Part shown: piece after piece, positions 1-5,060 of the stretch
Layout: each line of letters starts with the position of its first letter
How positions within the stretch are numbered: the stretch's first letter is position 1
Assembly (NCBI GenBank): GCA_003645385.1
Contig: QNEY01000091.1
Span: 1-6,845, forward strand
Length of the DNA stretch: 6,845 bases
Direction: 5' to 3'
Source: Gammaproteobacteria bacterium
Lineage (GTDB): Bacteria > Pseudomonadota > Gammaproteobacteria > Nitrosococcales > Methylophagaceae
Notes under the pieces: generated by a model
The model's database searches: none
What the model saw: only the letters and a program-made list of their open reading frames with translations
What the model was told of the DNA's origin: nothing
Made by a program: the position numbers and the translations under genes

Positions 1-629
1 AACAACATGGTGGCAAGGTTAGCCTGCAAACCAGGGCAAAAGAAATCATCGTTAAACAAGATAAGATTCAAGGGATCATTACCCGAGATGACATTTTTAT
101 TCCGGCTGAAAATATTATTGTTGCCCTAAGCCCTTCACAAAGTGCTGATCTGCTTGAATCACACATCACTATTAATAGACCTGTCGAATACCCAATCTGC
201 ACAGTCTATTTACAATACTCGGCGCACATCAGATTATCTACCCCCATGTCAGGTATGACTGGTACATTAAGTCAATGGATTTTTGATCGTAGTGAGCAAA
301 CCCCCGGCTTGATGGCTGTGGTGATCAGCGGCCCAGGTAAACATGAAAACATGTCTAAAGATGATCTGATTTCACACGTCTGCAAAGAAATTCATCAAAT
401 GCAACCTTCACTGCCAGAGCAGGCTGATCACTGTCTTGTTATCCGTGAAAAACATGCTACTTTTGCTTGTACTGTAGACAATGAAAAGAATCGTCCTCAT
501 AGCCAAACTAATATTTCAGGTCTATGGTTAGCTGGAGACTATATTGCCAATAATTACCCAGCCACTTTAGAAGGTGCTATTCGTAACGGCAACAACTGCG
601 CCAAGCTATTAGCAACAAGTCTTCGGTAA
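1..629 (+). CDS. hpnE: Hydroxysqualene dehydroxylase HpnE-like FAD-dependent oxidoreductase, C-terminal part (5' truncated)
   Basis: The reading frame is open from the left edge (first whole codon at base 3) to the TAA at 627-629, so about 208 C-terminal residues are visible and the start lies outside the window. The end carries the C-terminal FAD-contact signature of the phytoene desaturase/amine oxidase fold, reading GLWLAGDYIANNYPATLEG and encoded from base 519. The wording of this motif, and the preceding SQWIFDRS segment (about 273-296), are typical of squalene-associated HpnE. In the known pathway HpnC, HpnD and HpnE turn farnesyl diphosphate into squalene, and HpnE performs the FAD-dependent reductive removal of the hydroxyl of hydroxysqualene; squalene then feeds hopanoids or other triterpenoids. 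hpnC and hpnD are not visible here but could lie upstream. Alternative: another carotenoid desaturase-type flavoenzyme. The ATG at 246 is internal, not the start. Confidence 0.82.
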   Translation, partial: QHGGKVSLQTRAKEIIVKQDKIQGIITRDDIFIPAENIIVALSPSQSADLLESHITINRPVEYPICTVYLQYSAHIRLSTPMSGMTGTLSQWIFDRSEQTPGLMAVVISGPGKHENMSKDDLISHVCKEIHQMQPSLPEQADHCLVIREKHATFACTVDNEKNRPHSQTNISGLWLAGDYIANNYPATLEGAIRNGNNCAKLLATSLR

Positions 630-630
630 T

Positions 631-639
631 TGGTATACT
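631..639 (+). promoter_or_regulatory. Candidate extended -10 promoter for the lipoprotein-SDR pair
   Basis: TGGTATACT directly follows the hpnE stop codon. TATACT matches the sigma-70 -10 box at five of six positions, and the TG one base upstream makes it an extended -10 element, which can work without a good -35. I see no convincing -35 box 16-18 bases upstream. Transcription would begin near 646, giving a leader of about 30 bases before the ATG at 678. This is inferred from the motif only; read-through from hpnE is also possible. Confidence 0.42.
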
Positions 640-668
640 AAGCACCTCATATTTCTCATTTATTTCAA

Positions 669-673
669 AGGAT
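669..673 (+). promoter_or_regulatory. Ribosome binding site of the small lipoprotein
   Basis: AAGGA, within AAAGGATAACC, lies 4 bases before the ATG at 678. It supports that start and the reality of the 90-codon gene. Confidence 0.6.
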
Positions 674-677
674 AACC

Positions 678-950
678 ATGTTTAATAAAATCCGTTATGT
701 TGTCATCACAATTTTTATTAGTATCGCTGTTATTGCTTGTAGTAAAACAACAAGTGATGTCACGGTTGAACCAGGAATGCCACAACAAGAAGTGATTGAT
801 ATGCTTGGCGCACCAACTATCAGTCAATCGTATACACTTGATGCTTTAACTGTAACCCATTCAGAATGGGATGATAAATCAGGCACATTAAGTATTCAAT
901 TTCAAAATGATCAAGCACAATCTAGCTTCTTCACTGCATCCCAGAACTAA
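678..950 (+). CDS. Small predicted outer-membrane lipoprotein with BamE/SmpA-like motif
   Basis: A 90-residue protein. It has a charged start (MFNKIR), a hydrophobic stretch at about residues 7-20 and a lipobox V-I-A-C with the lipidated cysteine at Cys21, so the mature form is about 70 residues. Residue +2 is Ser rather than Asp, which by the usual Lol rule predicts outer-membrane sorting. The mature part contains VEPGMPQQEVIDMLGAP (30-46), which fits the G-M-x(4)-V-x(3)-LG-x-P pattern of the BamE/SmpA and DUF3862-like small beta-alpha-beta fold, followed by a beta-rich tail with Trp64. It is shorter than typical BamE and not next to BAM genes, so I do not call it BamE. It has a good ribosome binding site and sits 48 bases after hpnE and 5 bases before the SDR gene, with which it is probably co-transcribed. 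Function unknown. Confidence 0.8.
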   Translation: MFNKIRYVVITIFISIAVIACSKTTSDVTVEPGMPQQEVIDMLGAPTISQSYTLDALTVTHSEWDDKSGTLSIQFQNDQAQSSFFTASQN

Positions 951-955
951 AAATA

Positions 956-1687
956 ATGGACAATACAACTACTCCTGACTGCCTTAAGGATCGTGTCATT
1001 CTTATTACAGGTTCAGGTAGTGGTATTGGTTCTGCCGTGGCTAAAGCTTATGCTAGCCACGGTGCATCCGTCATTTTACTTGATAAAAATATTCCTGCAC
1101 TAGAACAAGTCTATGATGACATTATGACCAGTGGCGCGGCTATGCCTGCAATTTATCCTCTGGATTTAAAAGGTGCCAGTATTCCAGATTATGATGCATT
1201 AGCCACCAACATCCATGATAACTTTGGACATCTAGACGGCTTGGTTCATTGTGCTGCTACGCTCGGTCAACTAGCACCAACCCAACATCAAGATCCAAAG
1301 GTCTGGCTGGAAACACTACATATTAATCTAACTGCTCCCTACCTGCTTACCCGTTCATGTTTGCCTTTGATGCAAAAACACGATCATGCTGCCATTATTT
1401 TTACAACTGATCATTATCAAGATAAGGCTTATTGGGGTAGTTATGGAATCAGTAAGGCTGGGATTGAAGCATTCAGCAAACAACTTGCTGATGAGATGGA
1501 ATGTGAGGGTCGTGTTCGCATTAACTGTATCGACCCTGGAAAAGTTAAAACAGACCTTTATGCTCGTGCTTTCCCCGGCATAGATCCAAGTCCTCTACCC
1601 CCCCCTGAAGAGATCATTGATAGCTACCTTTATCTAATGACTGATGATAGTCAAAGCATCAGTGGGAAAGTTATAAAAGCACAATAA
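956..1687 (+). CDS. yciK: YciK-like short-chain dehydrogenase/reductase (SDR)
   Basis: A 243-residue classical SDR of the YciK family, of usual length and similar from the start (PDCLKDRVILITG) to the C-terminus (GKVIKAQ). The Rossmann nucleotide motif TGSGSGIG is at 18-25. Asp43 ends strand beta-2, which in classical SDRs favours NAD(H) over NADP(H). Asn124, Tyr163 and Lys167 of the catalytic tetrad are present. The serine is not: counting 13 back from Tyr163 gives Thr150, and no serine lies between Phe149 and Ser162. The loop (TTDHYQD) looks about two residues shorter than in YciK as I recall it. The usual NNAG is replaced by HCAA (98-101). The gene starts 5 bases after the lipoprotein stop without a clear Shine-Dalgarno, suggesting translational coupling. 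In Escherichia coli yciK lies near rluB; here rluB is about 1.1 kb away on the other strand. Substrate unknown, and activity may be altered. Confidence 0.88.
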   Translation: MDNTTTPDCLKDRVILITGSGSGIGSAVAKAYASHGASVILLDKNIPALEQVYDDIMTSGAAMPAIYPLDLKGASIPDYDALATNIHDNFGHLDGLVHCAATLGQLAPTQHQDPKVWLETLHINLTAPYLLTRSCLPLMQKHDHAAIIFTTDHYQDKAYWGSYGISKAGIEAFSKQLADEMECEGRVRINCIDPGKVKTDLYARAFPGIDPSPLPPPEEIIDSYLYLMTDDSQSISGKVIKAQ

Positions 1688-1716
1688 CACGGTGTCAAAA
1701 CCTTGCCACACAATTA

Positions 1717-1729
1717 CAACCCATTGATT
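1717..1729 (-). promoter_or_regulatory. Candidate IHF binding site upstream of the sigma-54 promoter
   Basis: On the minus strand this reads AATCAATGGGTTG, an exact match to the IHF core WATCAANNNNTTR. It is centred about 51 bases upstream of the predicted start at 1774. In sigma-54 systems IHF often bends the DNA between the upstream activator site and the promoter, so its position suits the promoter at 1747-1763. Seen by motif only. Confidence 0.5.
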
Positions 1730-1746
1730 AACATAGCAATATAGGG

Positions 1747-1763
1747 TTGGCACGTTTCTCGCT
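1747..1763 (+). promoter_or_regulatory. Sigma-54 (RpoN) -24/-12 promoter of the diguanylate cyclase gene
   Basis: The stretch reads TTGGCACGTTTCTCGCT. The -24 box TTGGCACG is a perfect match to the consensus. The -12 box TCGCT differs at one base from TTGCT. The invariant GG (1749-1750) and GC (1761-1762) are separated by exactly 10 bases, as sigma-54 requires. The predicted transcription start is near 1774, about 30 bases before the ATG at 1805. Such promoters need an AAA+ enhancer-binding activator, which is not encoded in this window. Confidence 0.72.
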
Positions 1764-1790
1764 TCTTTCTAATTCATAATTGATTAGATC

Positions 1791-1796
1791 GAAGGA
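1791..1796 (+). promoter_or_regulatory. Ribosome binding site that places the cyclase start at 1805
   Basis: GAAGGA ends 8 bases before the ATG at 1805, an ideal distance. For the upstream in-frame ATG at 1796 the same element touches or overlaps the start codon and could not work. The later start is therefore preferred, removing three residues (MSN). Confidence 0.65.
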
Positions 1797-1804
1797 TGAG
1801 TAAT

Positions 1805-2749
1805 ATGGAAAATCAACCACACCCTGAAAATGCCAAATTGTCACTGGTGAGCAATCACAGCAGTGCTATTGCTGCCGTAACACAGCAACACGATCTTAAT
1901 ACAGTTGAGGATGTTACTGCTCGCCTGCCAGCGATCTTACAAACCACTCTTGAACTTGATGAATTAATTAAACTATTTCATAACGAAATCAGCAAAATCA
2001 TGAAATTTGATGGTCTGCATTACCAGCACCAAGGGGTGCATTATGAAATCCAAACAGGTAGCCGAAGTCATCATTCATGTAACTACCGCTTGGAAATAAA
2101 TAGTGTTTGGCTCGGCGAATTAACATTAACCCGCCGTAGTAAATTCAATGATCAAGACACCCTATTAGTTGAAGATTTACTATGTAAACTAATTTATCCA
2201 CTACGTAATTGCTTGTTATTTCGTCAAGCACAAGATGCTGCATTAGAAGATATATTAACTGGTCTGAATAATCGGGGAGCATTTGATAGCAACCTACAAC
2301 GTGAAATTGATTTGTCCCAGCGCCAACGTACTCCCATGTCATTAATCGTACTTGATATTGATCATTTTAAAACAGTGAATGATACCTATGGCCACAGTGG
2401 TGGTGACTTGGCATTACAAGCCTTAGCTAAATCATTAACTGATACCATGCGTTGCAGTGATATTGCATTCCGCTACGGAGGTGAAGAATTCACCCTTATT
2501 CTTAGTAATACCGATAATAAGGCAGCCCATTTAGTGGCTGAGCGTATTCGTGTCGCAGTTTCACAATTAAGTTGCAATGATGATAAACGCGCTTTTGGTT
2601 TTACTATCAGCTTAGGTGTGGCTCAGCTACAACGAGGTGAGAATGGTTCTACATTATTTGATAGAGCTGATCATGCTCTCTACCAAGCAAAAAAATCAGG
2701 TCGTAATCAAACTGTTTGTGCAACCAAGCCAATTAGTAAAGACCATTAA
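1805..2749 (+). CDS. Diguanylate cyclase: N-terminal GAF-like sensor region plus GGDEF domain
   Basis: A 314-residue protein from the preferred start (317 if the ATG at 1796 is used; numbering here uses the longer form). The C-terminal GGDEF domain runs from about 152 (DILTGLNNRGAFD) to 303. GGEEF at 228-232 is intact, with Asp187 and Glu230 as expected metal ligands and Asn195 and Asp204 at the guanine-binding positions. Known chemistry: two GTP give cyclic di-GMP. The allosteric inhibitory site R219-C-S-D222 lies five residues before GGEEF, so product inhibition is expected. There is no EAL or HD-GYP domain, no membrane segment and no signal peptide, so it should be cytosolic. Residues about 35-150 form a separate region (helical LPAILQTTLELDELIKLFH, then a beta-rich part and a linker helix), which I read as a GAF-like sensor of unknown ligand. 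The gene is alone on its transcript behind a sigma-54 promoter and converges with rluB. Confidence 0.93.
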   Translation: MENQPHPENAKLSLVSNHSSAIAAVTQQHDLNTVEDVTARLPAILQTTLELDELIKLFHNEISKIMKFDGLHYQHQGVHYEIQTGSRSHHSCNYRLEINSVWLGELTLTRRSKFNDQDTLLVEDLLCKLIYPLRNCLLFRQAQDAALEDILTGLNNRGAFDSNLQREIDLSQRQRTPMSLIVLDIDHFKTVNDTYGHSGGDLALQALAKSLTDTMRCSDIAFRYGGEEFTLILSNTDNKAAHLVAERIRVAVSQLSCNDDKRAFGFTISLGVAQLQRGENGSTLFDRADHALYQAKKSGRNQTVCATKPISKDH

Positions 2750-2778
2750 TCTCGATCACGAAATTTAAGAAAAATATT

Positions 2779-3654
2779 TTAACGGCCTCTAATTCGAGGC
2801 GATCGTTTACCTTTAACATTATCACGGGTTGTTTTTTGACGTGGTTTTCTCGCAGTAGTTTTAAGTGGTCGTAACTTCTTTTCTCGTTGCGCACGACCTG
2901 TTTTTACAGGCTGCTGCGCCTCCAAACCTACTTCTTCATACAATGCTGCCAAGTCGTCGTCCTGCAACATCATCCATCGACCCATCTTAAGCTGATTTGG
3001 GATAATGATAGGCCCATAACGTACACGCATCAAACGACTAACTTGTACACCCTGACTTTCCCAAAGCCTACGAACCTCTCGATTTCGACCTTCTTGAATC
3101 ACCACATGATACCAACGGTTCGCACCTTCACCACCTGCTGCTTGAATATCAGCAAACTTTGCCTTGCCATCTTCCAATTCAACACCATCACGCAAGTTTT
3201 GCATTATCTCAGGTGTAACTTCGCCCAAAACTCGTACAGCATATTCTCGATCCATTTCATTTGAAGGATGCATCAATCGGTTTGCCAGCTCACCATCAGT
3301 CGTCAGAATAATCAAACCACTGGTATTGATATCCAAACGACCTACACTTACCCAGCGACCTTCTTCAGGTGAAGGTAAGGACTGAAAAATCGTTCTACGA
3401 CCTTCTGGATCTTTGCGTGTACATACTTCTCCTACAGGTTTATTGTAGAGGATAACTTGCTGAGGCTGTTGCCATAAGCGTTTGGCTGATACCGGTTTAC
3501 CATCAAGGCGGATAGTATCACCAACAGCTGCCTGATCCCCAAGCTTTGCCACATCACCATTAACGGTTACTTTACCTTCTTTAATCAACACTTCTAACTG
3601 ACGACGTGAACCGTAACCTGCCCGAGCTAATACTTTTTGAATTCGTTCTGCCAC
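2779..3654 (-). CDS. rluB: 23S rRNA pseudouridine(2605) synthase RluB
   Basis: A 291-residue protein of the RsuA/RluB/E/F family, the same length as I recall for Escherichia coli RluB. An S4 RNA-binding domain occupies about residues 2-50 (ERIQKVLARAGYGSRRQLE). The catalytic domain starts near 64 and contains GRLDINTSGLIILTTDGELA, with catalytic Asp108, followed by the family motif EGRNREVRRLWES (188-200). The enzyme isomerises a uridine in helix 80 of 23S rRNA during 50S assembly. The C-terminal tail (251-291) is strongly basic, with 18 Lys or Arg in 41 residues, consistent with RNA contact. The start is GTG (complement of 3652-3654), supported by GGGAG 9 bases upstream. No strong sigma-70 promoter is visible; TATAGT on the minus strand at 3704-3709 is a possible -10 without a clear -35. 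It lies downstream of trpS but is separated from it by a large palindrome. Confidence 0.93.
   Translation of the reverse strand: MAERIQKVLARAGYGSRRQLEVLIKEGKVTVNGDVAKLGDQAAVGDTIRLDGKPVSAKRLWQQPQQVILYNKPVGEVCTRKDPEGRRTIFQSLPSPEEGRWVSVGRLDINTSGLIILTTDGELANRLMHPSNEMDREYAVRVLGEVTPEIMQNLRDGVELEDGKAKFADIQAAGGEGANRWYHVVIQEGRNREVRRLWESQGVQVSRLMRVRYGPIIIPNQLKMGRWMMLQDDDLAALYEEVGLEAQQPVKTGRAQREKKLRPLKTTARKPRQKTTRDNVKGKRSPRIRGR
2785..2800 (-). terminator. Small hairpin at the 3' end of rluB, possible weak terminator
   Basis: GCCTC and GAGGC (2785-2789 and 2796-2800) pair around a 6-base loop and overlap the last codons of rluB. On the minus strand a TTTTT tract follows only after about 10 further bases, so this is not a canonical intrinsic terminator. 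It lies at the convergent junction with the cyclase gene, where some termination is expected; the AT palindrome AAAATATTTT at 2771-2780 may contribute. Confidence 0.25.
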
Positions 3655-3710
3655 TGCTATTGTCTCCCGACATGATCAATTATTGACTCTAAATTTCAAG
3701 CCAACTATAT

Positions 3711-3798
3711 AAAAAATTTCACCACAGAGACACAGATAACACGGAGATAAAAATAGTATGTCTAAAAATTCTCTGTGACCTCTGTGTCTCGGTGGTGA
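3711..3798 (-). terminator. Probable intrinsic terminator of the serS-S2P-trpS transcript, formed by the palindrome
   Basis: Read on the minus strand, the long stem formed by 3798-3770 and 3747-3719 begins 7 bases after the trpS stop. It is followed by GAAATTTTTTATA, with six T at 3716-3711. A stem plus a T run just after a gene is the layout of a Rho-independent terminator, although the 22-base loop and long stem are unusual. The structure could instead protect the 3' end of the mRNA. Inference from sequence only. Confidence 0.4.
3719..3798. repeat. Large imperfect palindrome of CACAGAG-type units (dispersed-repeat-like)
   Basis: The left arm (3719-3747) and right arm (3770-3798) are 29 bases each and match as inverted repeats at 24 of 29 positions, around a 22-base AT-rich loop (3748-3769). 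Each arm begins at its outer end with TCACCAC and repeats short units such as CAGAGACACAGA. I recognise this CACAGAGACACAGAG-type hairpin as a pattern seen between genes in many unrelated proteobacterial genomes, though that recollection needs a search. It encodes nothing. It fills the trpS-rluB gap and could be a REP- or MITE-like element, a terminator, or both. Confidence 0.7.
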
Positions 3799-3805
3799 GC
3801 TTTAT

Positions 3806-5023
3806 CTATTTATAAGATAAGCCCATTACTGCTCTTACTTCTTCCAAAGTATCACGTGCAACCTCGCGTGCAGCCTCATTACCATCTTCAATAATACGGC
3901 GCACATCTTCAGGATGCTGACTCAAATCTTCAGCACGTTCCCGAATCGGTTTTAATTCCGCAGAAACAGCATCAATCAATGGGCCCTTACAATCCAAACA
4001 ACCAATACCTGCACTGCGGCAACCTTGTTGCACCCATTCTTTTTGCTCATCATCTGAATAGACTTCATGTAATTGCCAGACAGGACACTTAGATGGGTCA
4101 CCAGGATCTGTCCGCCGCACACGATTAGTATCAGTTGGCATTTTCTTGATTTTTTCAGCAATAGAGGCTTCAGATTCACGTAAAGAAATAGTGTTGCCAT
4201 AAGATTTAGACATTTTCTGTCCATCCAGACCAGGCATTTTAGGTGATGGTGTCAATAGGGCTTGGGGCTCTGGCAAAATCACTTTACCACCACCTTCAAG
4301 ATAACCAAATAAACGCTCAGTATCACCTAATGCAAGGTTTTGTTGCGTTTTAAGTAATGCTCGCGCTGTTTCTAAGGCCTCAGCATCACCTTGTTCCGTG
4401 TAAGCTCTACGCAAGTTCGAATACAGCTTCGCATTCTTCTTACCCATTTTCTTGACCGCTTCTTCAGCTTTTTGTTCGAAGTCTTTTTCGCGACCATAAA
4501 TATGGTTAAAACGACGCGCTACTTCACGCGTAAGCTCAACATGTACAACTTGATCTTCACCAACAGGCACTTGTCCAGCACGATAAATCAAAATATCGGC
4601 ACTTTGCAATAGTGGATAACCTAAAAAACCATAGGTCGATAAATCTTTTTCTTTGAGTTTTTCTTGTTGATCTTTATAGGTGGGCACTCGTTCCAACCAT
4701 GACATCGGTGTAATCATCGACAACAACAAATGCAATTCAGCATGTTCTGGTACTTTTGATTGTAAGAATAAAGATACTGCTGAAGGTTCGATTCCTGCCG
4801 CAATCCAATCAATCACCATCTCCCACACACTATCTTCAATAATCCCACTGTCTTCATAGTGAGTGGTCAACGCATGCCAATCTGCCACAAAGAAAAAACA
4901 ATCAAATTCATGCTGAAGTGTTATCCAGTTTTTTAATACCCCATGATAATGTCCAAGATGAAGTTGCCCCGTAGGACGCATACCTGAAACGATTCGACGG
5001 GACTGCAGTGCTACCGTATCCAA
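3806..5023 (-). CDS. trpS: Tryptophanyl-tRNA synthetase, long form with four-cysteine motif
   Basis: A 405-residue class Ic synthetase that charges tRNA-Trp using ATP in the cytosol. The HIGH-type motif is PTGQLHLGH (17-25) and the KMSKS loop is QKMSKSYGN (269-277). PVGEDQ (153-158) and the Rossmann core are intact. It is about 70 residues longer than Escherichia coli TrpRS (334). The extra part is mostly a charged, helical insert at about 178-246, between RRFNHIYG and the segment before KMSKS. Cys313, Cys335, Cys342 and Cys345 form C-x21-C-x6-C-x2-C, close to the [4Fe-4S] motif of Thermotoga maritima TrpRS. The start is TTG (complement of 5021-5023): two AGGAG elements lie upstream, and the next in-frame Met, residue 15, would remove the first strand before the HIGH motif. 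It lies 37 bases after the S2P gene, probably in one transcript with it and serS. Confidence 0.96.
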   Translation of the reverse strand: MDTVALQSRRIVSGMRPTGQLHLGHYHGVLKNWITLQHEFDCFFFVADWHALTTHYEDSGIIEDSVWEMVIDWIAAGIEPSAVSLFLQSKVPEHAELHLLLSMITPMSWLERVPTYKDQQEKLKEKDLSTYGFLGYPLLQSADILIYRAGQVPVGEDQVVHVELTREVARRFNHIYGREKDFEQKAEEAVKKMGKKNAKLYSNLRRAYTEQGDAEALETARALLKTQQNLALGDTERLFGYLEGGGKVILPEPQALLTPSPKMPGLDGQKMSKSYGNTISLRESEASIAEKIKKMPTDTNRVRRTDPGDPSKCPVWQLHEVYSDDEQKEWVQQGCRSAGIGCLDCKGPLIDAVSAELKPIRERAEDLSQHPEDVRRIIEDGNEAAREVARDTLEEVRAVMGLSYK

Positions 5024-5029
5024 AATGTT

Positions 5030-5041
5030 CTCCTGACTCCT
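5030..5041 (-). promoter_or_regulatory. Double Shine-Dalgarno before the TTG start of trpS
   Basis: On the minus strand AGGAG occurs twice (complement of 5037-5041 and 5030-5034). The nearer copy is 6 bases from the TTG at 5023. This supports the TTG start and may offset the weak initiation codon. Confidence 0.6.
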
Positions 5042-5060
5042 GTTATCAACAAGATTTGTT

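Noticed and set aside
246..629. A stand-alone 127-residue gene starting at the ATG at 246
   Set aside because: The same frame is open back to the left edge and the upstream codons read as plausible protein continuing the HpnE fold, so this is the tail of a larger gene.
1386..1583. Plus-strand 65-codon open frame inside the SDR gene
   Set aside because: It is an out-of-frame shadow of a clear SDR; its translation has no family features.
1688..1746. Intrinsic terminator after the SDR gene
   Set aside because: No stable stem followed by a T run is visible; the weak ACAC/GTGT pairing at 1687-1695 is too short.
2145..2342. Minus-strand open frame of 65 codons inside the cyclase gene
   Set aside because: It overlaps the conserved GGDEF coding sequence and shows no domain or ribosome binding site of note.
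2887..3264. Plus-strand open frame of 125 codons opposite rluB
   Set aside because: It lies wholly antisense to a well-conserved rluB, has low-complexity composition and no recognisable motif.
3676..3686. 11-base palindrome TCAATTATTGA upstream of rluB as an operator
   Set aside because: It is short and AT-rich, so likely chance; no regulator or promoter overlap supports it.
3655..3805. CRISPR array or tandem repeat locus from the repeated CACAGAG units
   Set aside because: There are only two inverted arms, without regular spacers or direct repeats of constant length; the arrangement is a single hairpin.
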